Shown here: positions 35,301 through 47,893 of the stretch, in pieces | Layout: every line of letters begins with the position of its first letter | Numbering within the stretch: the first letter of the stretch is position 1 | NCBI GenBank assembly: GCA_020746105.1 | Contig: CM036658.1 | Span: forward strand, 33,257,099 to 33,321,098 | Direction: 5' to 3' | DNA: 64,000 nt | Source of the DNA: Trogon surrucura | Lineage: Eukaryota > Chordata > Aves > Trogoniformes > Trogonidae | Program-made: the position numbers and the translations under genes | The notes under the pieces: generated by a model | Seen by the model: only the letters and a program-made list of their open reading frames with translations | Database searches by the model: none | Told to the model about the DNA's origin: nothing

Positions 35301-38078
35301 TCAGCACAGAGCACACCTTTTTGCATTTCAAGGTTGTGGTTCATTTACAGATTTACAAAAGCATTTTTCTATTGAAAATCATTGCACAGAAAATCAGAGA
35401 GCAAATGCTTCCCTTATCTCATTATGCTAGGGCAAGGAGATACTCAGAAGTGCCTGCCTATCAGCAAGTACAAGTTGAACTGAGATCTGTGCTTCCTCCT
35501 GGTCAGGAGCGGTATATGTGCCCCTTGTTATGCAAGATTTAAAAATGTATTAAAAGATAACTCTCCTCCTTCCAGGTAAAGGACTTGAATATGTTTGCCA
35601 CAAGAAGTAATAAAATAATTCACAAAAGCTACTTGCATACCAGCACTGAAGCATGAACGTTTCAGAGGCTCCTTGATTACCTGTGGCTTGTTGAAAGAAC
35701 CTTCAAATGAAGGAAGACATTTTGAGGAATGTAGCTCAGAGTCTGTCCTTGTGGATGTTCTTCTGAGACAAAGATTTAGGCCATCCCCATTTCCCACCCC
35801 TTTCACTGGGAAGTGGTGCTGTGCACTAGTCACTCACTTTTGCTTCCCATGCAGTTCCAAGCGTGTTTGCTTTGAAGGAGACACACCATCATCAAAGTGT
35901 ACGCCCTAAAGAGAAATTCTAAAATGAGCAAGGAGTGATGTGAGGAGATAGGAAAAAAGTCAGCCAGTTTTTCATGCAGCTCTTAGCTTCAGCTTCAGGA
36001 AGGTAGATGAAAAACACTTGGGCAGGCGGACAGGCAGGATCAGCAGTGCAGTTCAAGGACAAGCAGAAGATTTCTTCTGTCTTTTTTGGGCTTACACTTA
36101 GTTGCTTCTCCTAAGGCAGTGTTTCTAAGATAGGGATTGAAAGTGGGGCAGAGACAATGAGATGAGGTTTTCTGAGTAATATATTGATATGACGCAAGAG
36201 AAGAAGAGAGGAGAAAAAAAAAAAAAGAAAGTGTGTTCCTAGCACAAGTCTCGAGTTTGTGAGAAGTGGTGAGCCTTGCCATTTAGGCTTATTAATTTTA
36301 GCTGATTTAAGATCTTAACTTGTGTGTCAGGGAATACACGTAAGAGTTTTTGTTCAGAACCACTTCATTTTAGTCATACTATTCTGTGTACTCAAAGCAA
36401 TAATGGTTTCAAGGATATCCATCCTTTTCCTAAACTATTTTTGCACTAAGTGTCCATGAATGACCTTAATATAAACAGAGTCACAATTTGTATTTTTCTG
36501 TACACAGTTACTCTTTTAAGTAAGAACTTTTGTCTCCTGTGTTTTTTCACATAATTTTTCAAGAACAACCCTTTCTCTTTTCATACCAATTGCACCCTTG
36601 AATATATACTTTTTTAGAACACCATATGCTTTTTCCTTAAAGGCACATTAAAAATGTCCTTTTTTACTAATATAACTATAATATATGTATATTAACTTCT
36701 TTTAATGGAGCTTAAGGGGTGATAGAACATGATACCAAAGGTGGAAGAAACACAGCATGAGAGCAGTGAACAGTAGAGCAGTTGTCACTAGGAGCAGTCT
36801 TTGTGTGTCAAAATACACTTACTTTGTAATTAACCTATTAGTATGTCTTAGTAACACTTTAAAAATGCTTCCTGAGTGGCTTTTCGCCTTGGAGACAGTC
36901 ACACCAGTCAATCGGGTGCCTGTGGATTGAGGGAAGAGGCTCTCAGTTTCACACTGTGCGGCTTTTGGGGAGAATTCAGTGCACACAACTGTGTTTAGCA
37001 TAAGGCAGTGGTATGGGAAGGAAGAACAAATGTAGACGGCAAACCATGTGTGCAGGCTGTTACTTAACACAGATGGCCCTTCCTTGTGTCCATTTGCAAC
37101 ATTAGCAAACCAGCATCCCCCAGGACTTGACCTCTGAAAGGAAGCAAGAGAAGGTGACGTTGCTACCTGCATCCTCTCTTGCTTTTTTTCTGGTAGATCT
37201 TCAGGCAGGGCTTTTAAGGTCTTACTTCAGGTATTTATTTCGTATGGAAAAAACACAGGGTGGGTCTGCAGTTGGAGTGCCACAGGCTCTTTGGAATTCA
37301 TATTGCCTTTGCCTGTTTCCCCTGTGTAAAACGGGGGGTGGGTTTAGCTAAGGCACTTAATGTCTCAATAGTGCCTTTGCTTTGTTCCCAGTGAAGTTCT
37401 GCACCCAATGTTAATGAGCTAAACCATAATTAACGGATTAGGCAAAATTGGCCATATCTGTGGTTTTTGAAAGGAGTCCTCCCATTATTGCTTCTAAGAT
37501 ATCGAAGACAGCATCTCTTGCCTCTGGCAGGGAGACCTCTGCCTGAGCCAGTGAAAGAGAAGGCCAGTGAAATTGGAAGGATTAACAGTTGTCTTAGAGA
37601 GACGGCAAAGAATGAGAAAAATGGGGATGGGCTTACTGGTTCTCAGTAGGCTTGACTGTGAGTCCTGGCGTGCAGCATTTTGTGTTTCTTCCTCAAAACA
37701 GGTGTCTGCCACACCAGATTCACCCAGCCATTCCTGCTTAAGTTGGGGCAAATCCCTGTACTTGTTCACAATATATCTTCCCTGCCAAGAGGAGTAACAC
37801 CACCTCCAGCTGGTTCCTGTAAACACAGGGCAGAGTTCAACACCTTCATGCAATGCAAATAACTAGTCTTCCTTCTCATGAACATTTATTTGGTAATTGC
37901 CCTTTATGGTAAAAGAGAATAGCTTTCCTTTTGACTCAGCAGACTTGACTGTACTCGACATGGGGTGATAATAGTCTTTATCAGGTATGAAGAAGTGCTG
38001 CCCAAGTCCTTTATCTTGGTTGTGATAAGGTAATAACAGTGTGATAAAGAAAGTGTCAGGAGGAGTTGGAGGACTTAC
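32316..38078. other. AT-rich non-coding DNA, no gene recognised
   Basis: The sequence holds a T17 run at 33310-33326 and an A13 run at 36214-36226. No CR1 tail, CpG cluster or domain-bearing frame is seen. The right end (37863-38078) is the open-frame continuation of the candidate exon beyond its donor-like site. Confidence 0.5.
33310..33326. repeat. T17 homopolymer
   Basis: Seventeen consecutive T residues; no associated element recognised. Confidence 0.85.
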
Positions 38079-38480
38079 CCTATGTGGCTGCTGGGCTACC
38101 ATGTCAAGTATGACTGCCCCTCCTCGACAGATGGCTGAGCCGCTTGTAAAGCATTTCACAAGTCCCTGCCCTTTGTAGCATGATACCCCAAGGCCATCCT
38201 TAACCACAGAACAGCTGCACATGACACTGCCATTATTTGTGTAGAAATTATTAGCCACCGTGCAGAACATGGGGCCGCAGCATCCGTCCCCAAGTCTCCC
38301 CAATGCATGCACATTTTTCACGGCTTTGCCTTTGGCTACCGCGTGCCTGCTCTGCCTGTGAACACATCCCACTTGTTCCAGTGACTTGGGCAGTGCTGAG
38401 TCTGCCCACAGCATGGATGTGCTGAACATCTGCATCACCTCAGTTAAATCTTCCTTGAGCCCTTTCCAGCACTCAGGCAT
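38079..38480 (-). CDS. Candidate cysteine-rich exon of unknown protein
   Basis: I do not recognise this protein. The open frame runs on to 37863 (205 codons in all). The first 134 codons are bounded by an acceptor-like TTCTCTGCAG immediately before the ATG and by a donor-like AGG|GTAAGT (GT at 38078-38077), giving 402 bases in phase 0. The segment has ten cysteines, concentrated at residues 67-118 in a CC-x4-C-x14-C-x-C-x10-C-x8-C-x7-C pattern, and an N-glycosylation-type NGS at residue 83. No signal peptide or membrane segment is evident. Such spacing could suit an extracellular fold. A chance open frame of this size in 64 kb is not improbable, and no partner exon was found, so this is a weak call. 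Confidence 0.2.
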
Positions 38481-41400
38481 CTGCAGAGAACTGGGATACC
38501 CCTAAATGATGGCCTTGCTGCAAGTGATGACATTCTGAGTTGTGAGCAGCACTCTGGAAAGAAACAAAAGGATGCCAGACAGTTCCAACTGCACAGCAAT
38601 AAAATATGTAATCTAATTATGCTATTAGTCCAACCTGGTACTTCAGGGGGAAATTCAAGAGTCTATAGAAGAAAGAAGATATTTTTGTGGTTTTTTTTTC
38701 CCCACTCAATGTGTGAAGGCCAGGCACAACAGGTACTCTTCACTGGTATCCTTCAGAGCTGCCCATTTCTTTTCGTCCTGGCCGTAAACAATGGTCTCCT
38801 CAGCCCCAGCAGTTACCAGGCAAAAGCACAGTGGGACCATCAGAAAAATATATAAAACCCACAAACAGATAAGACTCAGCTAAGAAACATAAAGTGGGAT
38901 GTGTTCCTCACTTTATGTTCGGTTTTAACTTGAATTGCACAATGGAAACTGCTTCTTTCCAACTCTTCTCTCTGGAGTTCTTTAATATCTTACTGAAGAC
39001 TACGTACGGTGATAAAACCAAATGTTATGAACACCATCTTTTAATTAGTTGTCTTGCTGCCTTTTTCCCTGCTTGTACACCTCCAAAGTCCCTTAACATC
39101 AGCCTTCAACTCAGAAGGGAAGTTGCTGTGTCTGTTCCATTTTGGCTCTTCCACACTTGTGATGCTTACTCCAGTTTCAGCTCTCTCTGCCTCCACTTGT
39201 TAATCAGCACTTCCAGAGCGAAGAGGAAAAACCTATCACGACCACGTCCGCAGCATCCCGGGCCCTTGAAATTGTTCCTCCATGGAATAAAGCATAAACC
39301 TAAGAGGAAGCTCTAAAGGAGTTGTTCTTTGGGCCTTCCTTCCCAGGAATATTACCATGTTCAACTTACTAGTAATAAGGAAGTAAGCTAGATTCCGTGG
39401 CAACCGTGGAGGAGTGCTCCAAAAGAAGAACGAACAGTGACTTTGTTCATGTGCCTCAATTTCTTGCTTTTTCTCACCAGCATCCTTTCAAGGCAGAGAT
39501 CTTATTACTTGACAGTAACAAAAGTGTCTTAATTAACTACACAAAGAAGCTTAGCAGTGCCCTTGGCTTTCCTTTTCCACAATTGATACAAAAGGTGCAG
39601 GAGTCAAATCACTATTGCAACTAAGCCACAACTGTTTAAAGAGTAAATACAGACAGAAAAGGGAAACACAATGGTTTGAGTGTGATCTCTGTCTGTGGCT
39701 TTAAGATACATAAAGCAAGGTTGGACAGTCTTTCAGGAAGGGACTTGTTTCCTATATTAGAAGATAAGTCTTTGGAGAAACATTAAAAGTTGGAAAGTGG
39801 CATTTCAGAGAAGGAAGATTGTGGCAGTAAGGTAATTTTTCTGTCTTGAAATAGGTTCTCTGCCGCTTGATGCCCACTGTGTTCTTCACAGGCTGGCATT
39901 GGTAACCTGCGCCATGCACTGCAACTCATTTCTGTGGATCTGCTTCCACCAGAGTCCTGTTAAACAACACACATAAAGTTCGCATTTTTCCTATGCTGTA
40001 TGCAGCATCACTAATAAGATGTGGTTTGTGGAGAACACCCGTGTAGAGGGAGCACAAGTGGAAGCCTGAAATTGCCAGGCAGGAAGCAGCGGTGGGTGGG
40101 CAGGAGAGGATGTGAAAATGTTGCTGTGCCTTCAGGATAGCCTTTGGGTGGGCTTGGCATACCTCAGTGCTGGGCTGTCCATATCTTCTTCCCACCTAGT
40201 GCTCTGGAACAGTGCCTGTGGAGCAGTGGGGCGTGAGGAGGGCTCTTCAGACGAACCGGATGGAGGGAGAAACTTTCTGCCTCCAAGGTCAGTCAGCCAC
40301 CTCTTGGCTTGCAGGCACGGGGTGCCAGAGCCCCGGTATACAGGCTTTGCAGTAAACATGAATCCACACAGCTCCGCAAAGCCCATTCACTTAAGTGGTG
40401 CAGCAGTGGAAGTGGGCTCCTGAAGCTTGGTCACTGCCAGAGGGTGGACGGGAGGGCCTCATTTCATAAAAGAAATTTCTAGGTGGAACTACGTGCTGAG
40501 AAACTTGTTCAAGCTGCAACCTTTATCTTGTTTTGATGGTATTTTTTTGGTGGTGCTCCTTAGAAACCGAATGACGGCTTCCTTTCTGGCTCAACAAGGC
40601 ACTCTAAAACAATACTAATCAAGCGACGTCAGAGTTTCCTTTTAAATGTTGCTTCTGACTCTCTAAGAGGTGAGCTGCTACTCGCAGCCAGCACCTGGGC
40701 TGGTTACATCCAAAGGTGGGTCTGTCAATACATCTCTTTCCGTGTAACCTTGACTCTCCCCTGTCCTTGGCTTTTGTTTGTAAATTACGCAAAGTAGAAA
40801 GACCGTTGTTTGTGTTTTGCTTTCCTTGCCAATGGCATGTAACGAACTCTCCCACTGCATGAGAGCAGGAGTGCCTCTGAAGTAGGCTCAAGGGAGGTAT
40901 GGGCGAACGACAAAACCGCAGTGCAACATTTAAGATTAAGGGAGAGAAATCAGTGAATTGACTTTTTTATTGTTTGTTACTTTTCGGTTGAACACCAGAT
41001 CACATAACTCGTATTTAAATCATACTTCATCTACACTTTATGATTACTGTATTAGCTACTAGTTTTTAAAATGCACGTGTTTGATCTTGAGTAAGAGTAT
41101 ACTGCTAGCCGAATGATCAGCTGCAGGAATCTTGATTTTCATGGGTTGGTTCTGTAACAGTTGTTTAGTCTTGCACCACAGAAAATACTTTGAAGTGAAA
41201 TGTAGCTATTTTCCAGGGACAAGAGTATCTTCATATACAGTACCACCCAGTTCTGGGAAATATGGATCCGAGCTGGATTCTAGCTAAGTCGTGGTAGTTC
41301 TCTGTGAAAGACAGATAAGATCAGCCTATCTGAATTGCTCTAATCTAGCACATCTTTCTTTTTGTGTTATGCCCATCACTGCAGCTGCAAGCAGTGATAA

Positions 41401-42213
41401 AAAAGGCCTGCAAACAACATCGTACCTCAGCCCAAAACTGTTGCATGCACAGAAACAACCTCCTGAACTGAACCTGGGATTTTGGGCTAATTTGTCAACA
41501 TCTCTCTTCACATGTACTCAAATGGCAGTGCTTTAGCCTTAAGAATCGTCTATGGAAGGCACAGCTGGTCTCAGTATCTTGAGCCAAAGGAGCTTTTGTG
41601 GCTGTGTAATGAGTAGCCACTCCTAGTATCCGTACAACACACTCAGCCAGCCAGATGGAGGAGCTGATGCAATAACCGTATGGCTACCAGTTAAATACCA
41701 GTAGCAAATATTTTGTCTTAATGCATTGTGGCTACTCAGTGCAGCCAAAAAAGCAGCATGTAACAAATGATGGTGCAAAGGCATCATGGTATGGCATTAG
41801 TCAGGGAATTAGTCCCACTGCTGGGTTCCCAGGCAGTTGCTAATGCCTGGAGTGCTTTCATCCTTGAAAATGCTCCACATCTTAAGTGGACACTTCTGTG
41901 CTATAGCAGCCTTTATCCACCCTGGCATGGACAAAGTGAAATTTTGTGCAAGCAGCATGAGATTGTTGTTAACAGTAAGTGCATACGGCCACAACAGAAA
42001 CCCGCTTAGAGCACACACGGCAGGAATGTAGCTCTCCTAGTGCACCAATACAGACACACACACGTCTGTGTGATACTGGGTGTGTGCACCAAAGCAGCCT
42101 TCTGCTTCTTCCTCCTCTCCCCCTGCAAAGGTTGTTTCCCATATTTGTGCCCTACAGTGACATCTGGCTTCAGAGAAAGCTCCGTTAGCTCGGCCTCCAT
42201 CTGCTCTGGGCAG
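38481..42213. other. Non-coding DNA, no gene recognised
   Basis: A pyrimidine-rich acceptor-like site (minus strand, TTTGTTTCTTTCCAG near 38560) lies upstream of the candidate exon. Otherwise there are only open frames without motifs, the longest 140 codons at 38894-39316 (plus). No repeats were recognised. Confidence 0.45.
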
Positions 42214-42301
42214 ACACTCGTTAAGCACAATTAATGCCATGAAGGGGAAAACCACAGTTGCCATAAAGAAAACTCGGACTGTGCTGCGTGTGGGAAACAT
42301 G
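42214..42301 (+). other. Possible small exon, unknown
   Basis: CTCTGGGCAG precedes position 42214 and ACATG|GTAAGT ends the segment at 42301, giving an 88-base piece with plausible acceptor and donor. An ATG at 42239 opens 21 lysine- and arginine-rich codons, in phase 0 at the donor. A stop codon precedes the ATG in the same frame, so it could only be a start-containing exon. The polypyrimidine tract of the acceptor is poor. This is no more than a candidate. Confidence 0.12.
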
Positions 42302-42673
42302 GTAAGTGGTGAAGCTACTTATTAGTGCTAAATAGAGGCTACTGTCGCTCGGCCTCTGTTGGCGAATAGGAGCAGGATGTGCATGCACAGGCACCTGTAG
42401 CTATTGTCGAAGAAGTTCTTTTAGTAGAAAGCCTTCAAGAGGCAGTGCGGTAACTTTTCATGGCTTTATACATAAATGGTGCTTCATTATAACTAGTTAA
42501 TGAACAGAAAATGAGGGACTTTATACAAATCCTGTTACAAAAGTTCTCCATTTTTAAAGTGATCAGGCTAAAAGGCAGAAGAAAAGAATCATTGTACTGG
42601 AGAATTGGAGGAAAAGAGTATGCCCTAAGGCAGTTTAGTACTTTGCACACGATGGGAGGCTTTTGTAGCTGTT

Positions 42674-42747
42674 GAGATTTTGTACTGATGGAACTGAGAT
42701 TTTGTATTGTTGAAATTTGTATTGTTGTGACTTTGTATTGATGGAAA
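42674..42747 (+). repeat. Degenerate 16-22-base tandem repeat
   Basis: Four imperfect units share the core TTTGTAYTGWTG: 42674-42695, 42696-42715, 42716-42731 and 42732-42747. The first two carry a GAGA prefix and the last two have lost it. This is an old minisatellite-like array. Confidence 0.8.
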
Positions 42748-45700
42748 ATGAAGAAATGACCAGAGCAGGCTGGGGCAAAGCTAAGCATTCATCAAAACTC
42801 TACGTAAAATATTTGACACACTTGGAAAAACATTTGACCAGAGCTGAGTAAATTGAATCGTTATTAACTGAAGTGACAGGGAAGAATTTAACACAACTGT
42901 GTTTTTAATGATGTTTGTCCAGCTAATTTTTACCTCTGTGAAAAGCAAGCTGCCAAGACCGTTTTCATTATATGTCTTCTTGATGAGACGTATTTCTTCA
43001 TGCAGCCTTGTTGTGGGGTGAATTCACGGATCTTGTTCCTTATCCACCAGTGGTCCTGCAGTGGTCTTTCTCTGAGGATACCGTGCGTGAATATGTCCTT
43101 TGGAGCCAGAGCTTCTCTCCCAAAGATCTGAGCCGGGCCCAGGCTTTTAGCTGTGGCAGCTCAATGCAGGAAGGATAGGACCTAGGCAAGAAAAGTACAT
43201 TTTTGCAATAAAATGAAAGGTTGAAACAAGGTAGGAAAAAGCTGTGACAGAATTAGGAGGATGAGGCTAACATACTGAAAGTTTCTAAGATCTTGGATTC
43301 AGTGGAGCTGGTCCCCGCTTCCTGGACTTACCCAAGTTATGTTTAGAGACTATTTACTTTGTACTTTTTATGTATGGATGCAAAATCTACCTGGTCCAAG
43401 GAAAAGCAGATGAGTTTCAGCTACTGTTTCACACTGTCAGATTTTTCTCCAATGATTTGTGTGATCCAACACACTATTTTGCACAAATATATACGGTATT
43501 ACTCCTATCCTCTAGGGAGAAAGAGAAAATGTAGCATAGAAGCCATGATAAAACCATACCATGTGGCTCTTCTTCACACAGGTGGTGAGCAGGAACGTCT
43601 TCATGTGGCCAGGACTGCTGGGGACTTTGCAGTTGAGACTGTGTCTTTCCCTTCTGTTACTGGAACTCTTGTAGGGAAAAAAATAAATGCACATGAGACT
43701 CAGATGCAGGTTTTATGAGAAGTTCTAGGAAGGAGGCGGAGACCGAGTGAGCAGAAATTTTCCTCCATCTCAGCTTCCAAGTCCCAGCAGAAGGCATGCC
43801 AACAGGCATTGCTCTGCAGGTGACAAGACCTGCCTGACCACACGTGAATCACCTCTATTAAACCTTCACAAGGCCAGCATGGATGTCTTCAGGCTTTGCA
43901 GCCCTGAAATCGGCATGGCAGAGAGATATGGAATGCCCGTGGATGGCATCAGCGCTGCTCTCCCACACCTCATGAAGGGCTTGCAGTGTCCGAGCCATGC
44001 TCGGCTGCACCAATGAGGTGCTGGCAAAGGGACCAGGGTGCAGGAAAAGGTGACATGCCAGGATGGATGGAACTGGTGGAGGGTCAGGAGGAGGCAGGAA
44101 CTGGGGCTGATACTGGCGGTGAAGATGGGCAGGTGTAGTGCTGGATCCAGGAAGGCCTGGATCAGTATTTATAATATTTATTATTTGTCATATTCTGCAA
44201 TAAAGCTTGGTAGGGCAGTGCCTGGGAACTGGTTGTCTGAGAGGTTATTTTTGTGACTGTAGTGGTATGGACTGCTCTGATGCAAAGCATCAGAAAGACC
44301 ACAATCCAAAGAGAGAAGAGATTTTCTCCCTGAGTTCCCCTCTGGGTTGTTGAAACTTTCTCCCATGTAAGCCAAGTGGTTGCGTGAGCATCCTCAGTTT
44401 CGTTTTTCCTTTCTGATGCTGTTTCATGCAAAGGAAATGAGCTGCAAGTGTTTAGCTTGGCACTGTAACTTTGGTAATCATATCCAGGGCATAGAATAGC
44501 ATGGGCTGGTGCTTAATCATTCACTCATTAGCTCAGTGTCAGTTGAGCTTGGAAGACAAATGGAGGATAAGAAATTGTGTCAGCCTGTCTGAGAAGAGCA
44601 GGCATAAGACGGTTTGGGAAGGACGACACGCTTTCTGGGCTTGATGTACCAGCTCATTGCTTTTCCAGCACAGCTGTTGCTGCTGATACCAGTTTTGGAG
44701 AAAATGTCTGTATTTGCAGTGCCCATCTGCTTGCAGCTGTTGTAATTTTTAATTGGTGTAATCCCATCGGATGAGAGTAGCACAACTGTGAGTGTCTCCT
44801 GCACTGTCACCCAACTGCCAGCAGCTCCTACATCATGCACTCTTTTTGTCGGTGTGCTTTGTGTATAAATACCATCCTTATGTACCCAGGGAGTCCCCTG
44901 AGGTCTGCCTTTACTTATGTGGCTGTGCAAAGAGGATTTCTTCCCTCTCTGGCTATGACTACTTACCAGTCAGGGCATTTCCAAAAGGAATAGAGACACA
45001 TGAACACCATTGTAGACACCGATGGTAAGAGCATAGCTGGAGCACCGTCTGCTTTTTTGGCCACTCATGCTCCAGAAATACATCTTCACACTGCAGTGAG
45101 TGTGTTGGGAGTCTTTGTGGACAGCAGGGAGATTAAAGGTTGACATGCAATTTGAGATTAAAGGAGCTTTACTTGTTTAGTCTAGAAAAAACGCAGACTG
45201 GGATATATCAGAAGTTTATATGTGCATCAGGAAAGGAAACAGCAAGAAGGGCAGTAGGTTACTAAACCAAATGGTCAGTACCGGAAAAGAACGAACCAGG
45301 GATGAACTAGGCATTAGTAGATGTGGACGAGAAACAAGAAGCCAGACCTTAAGGATCAGACTAACACTTCCATGGCAACAGTGGGGACAAATTTTCTTAG
45401 CTGATTTTAAAGACAGAGCTTGAATAAGTTCATGGAGCGGATGAGCTGTAACGCTTTCTTGCCGTAACAGGCAGTGGGACCGGATGAAATGGGAGATCTT
45501 GTTTCTTTCCTGTATCAGTCTATTCACAACATGCATTTATTAAAGTTTCTGCAGCAATTTTGCAGTGGGGACTGAGATACTGCAAGTGAAATGCACATTT
45601 GTGGATTTGAACCGGTAGCTGACTACTCAATGTAAGTTCAGTGCTTAGAAAACTGCACTGCCCATTTATGCTGGGTGATGTTCATGTTTGTTCGCTTGAA

Positions 45701-46188
45701 ACTTAAATCCAGATGGGCATGAACTGTGCTTTTTTTCTCATTTTCACTGAGATTGCTTTTAAGCTGTATCACCAGACAGACAACCAACCAAAACCGTGCT
45801 GCCAAGAAGGAGATGAGCAGGATCGCAGAAACTCCTTGCGCTGCCATGTGATCATGGCTGCCTGCTCTCTTTGCGTCAGCATCAAATCACAGTGCCAGCA
45901 CCACTGTAAGTGCTGTTGGGCTCATGAAGACAGTTTTTCCATGGTGATCCTGACTATGCTTATGCAAGTGCTTGTGATACTTTCTGCCAAACCACCTAGA
46001 GGTTGCACTTTCACAGTTAGTACATAAACACTTGAGTAAACAGCCTAGGGACAAGTTTACTTATGGAGGGACACCCTATAAAAGCTGAGAAGGAGAATTG
46101 TTAGGTAGTGTCTTCCAGGATAGCCAGTTTATATTCATCCCACACTACCTTCTGATGCGGATGTGTTGGAAGTACTGACATAGGAAAC

Positions 46189-46202
46189 TATATATATATA
46201 TA
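46189..46202. repeat. (TA)7 microsatellite
   Basis: Seven TA units continue into TGTATAAA. Confidence 0.85.
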
Positions 46203-47189
46203 TGTATAAAACTTGTTACAGTAAAGAATTAAGGGACTTCCCTCTTCTACTAATTGTTTTGGATTTTTTGTCATCTTTCCCACTTGTAGAAGCATTTGGC
46301 ATTTGGTCTTTCAGAGGTTAAAAGGTGGGCAAGCAGAGGTTGAATCTGATTTGAAAAGAATTTGAGTGGGAATTCAGGATTTCCTGTTTAGGGAGAGCCA
46401 TGTGAATACCAGAGAATGAGCCCAGTCCAGAAGTCAGTGCACTGCACAGTTAGATACCCATTTGATTCCACGTGTTTTGAGCTATGCCTTAAAAGTACAG
46501 ATTGCTGAGATCCCACAGCAAGACTGTGGCTTGCAAAATCTCTTCAGCTTGGACTTCTGGTGGCAGGATTTGTTTGACAACATACTAGTAAGCACTTACA
46601 GATCTTCACCAAACCAAGGAATTTTCTGTAGGATTTGAAAACAGTTCATGCCTCTGTATCATTACTAGTTGTATGCAGTGCACAGAATGATGTATTCAAG
46701 GGAAGTTTTACATCCAGTGACTGGTAAGATCTTAGTCTTCATTATCCCATCCGTTCCTTCTGAGAAATGTCATCCAAAAAACACGTATAACTTAGTTGCA
46801 GAGAATTTGGATTGACTACCTTTTTCTTAAATCCTTTCTTAATAGTTTTTTCTTTCAAACGGAAGGTAGAAAATCATGCTTCTCAAGTTTCTGTTGTTAA
46901 TATGAGTTAATCTTTCCAGATAAAGTTAGTCCAGCCCATAGTCACCTAGTTAAGTGTTTTATTTTTAACCTTTCTTTTTCAGAATAAAGGCTTTTTCTCT
47001 TGATGGAATAAGCTTTTCTAAGTATTGAGGAAATTATTTGGTACTGACCAACTTCTTGCCTGTGCGCTTGTTGGAGCACCAAGTATCAGCTGATACTGTA
47101 ATCACTATACACTCTGAGCCATAGATGACACTTTTTTTGTTAGCAGGATGGACATTTAGTAATAGTAGCAGTTTTGTATCCACAGAGGT

Positions 47190-47300
47190 TTATGAGGCAA
47201 CAAGAGAGACTCGTTTTGTGGAAAGAAGCATTATCTTTTATTAGACCGACTAAAAGGAAGAAAAAAGACCAGTGTTTTGGGCTTAACACACAGTAATTTT
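47190..47300 (-). mobile_element. Probable fragment of an ancient amniote repeat
   Basis: On the minus strand the segment reads GTTAAGCCCAAAACACTGG, a pyrimidine-rich spacer, then GTCGGTCTAATAAAAGATAA. I recall a widespread old reptile/bird repeat with 'TTAAGCCCGAAAGCTT' followed by 'TTGGTCYAATAAAAGATAT'. The order and spacing agree, although the copy is diverged. I cannot name the family with certainty. Confidence 0.4.
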
Positions 47301-47760
47301 CTCACATTCTTGATAAATTGACTTTCTTCCGTGAAGCCACAGGATGTTTTTTCCAGGTTTGCATGCTCCAGGATTCCCATCCAGTCTTCAAATTCTCTGG
47401 GTTTTTTCCAAGCTTTTCCGTTTGTGTATGGAAATATGCTTAGCCTTTGGGATATATGATTGGAAGAGACAGGCTCCTCATGTTACTGACATTGCCTATT
47501 TTTTGTGTACTGTCTGAGATCTTGCATAGATTGTCTGGTGATAGAGATAACTTTGAATCTTTTGTGTCACGTATAAAATGGGGATAACAAAATGATGTAT
47601 AACAGTAGAGAAGAGGTAAAATGAACAAAGCAATGAATTTAAATCAAGAGATTTAGGCACTGGCCCCTCTGAAATTTCTAGCTTACTCCTTTCCAAGCAG
47701 GAGGTACAAATGGAAAACCAGGTCTTTGTTTCTGTGGGAGGACTCTTGCCATAGGGAGGG

Positions 47761-47893
47761 AGGAGCAGTACAGTAGAACCATAGCAATAGTAGCAGAAGT
47801 AGGCAGAAGTAGCCGTAGTAGCGGTAGTAGCAGTAGTACTAGCACTAGTCCTAGTAGTGATAAGGAGTAGTACAGTAGAACCATAATAATAGT
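47761..47893 (+). repeat. Degenerate GTA triplet repeat with flanking direct copies
   Basis: AGT/GTA-type triplets with CAG and ACT variants fill the block. A unit containing TACAGTAGAACCATA (with AGGAG before it) starts at 47761 and recurs at 47863, 102 bases (34 triplets) later, with about three changes in 31 bases. The minus-strand open frame through it is serine-, threonine- and leucine-rich and reflects only the repeat. It is probably a triplet microsatellite that expanded, decayed and was partly duplicated. Confidence 0.85.

Larger units (their letters stand above)
42302..47189. other. Non-coding DNA with minor simple repeats
   Basis: This holds a degenerate TTTGTATTG repeat at 42674-42747 and a (TA)n run at 46189-46202. 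A GC-richer patch at about 43730-44160 is followed by AATAAA near 44201. Together these could suggest the 3' end of a transcript, but no coherent coding frame ends there. Confidence 0.45.

Noticed and set aside
38894..39316. 140-codon plus-strand open frame
   Set aside because: Composition is unremarkable, with no family resemblance and no exon borders.
43730..44210. Possible 3' terminal exon with AATAAA near 44201
   Set aside because: The patch is GC-richer and has a polyadenylation word, but no coding frame or acceptor supports it and AATAAA is common by chance.
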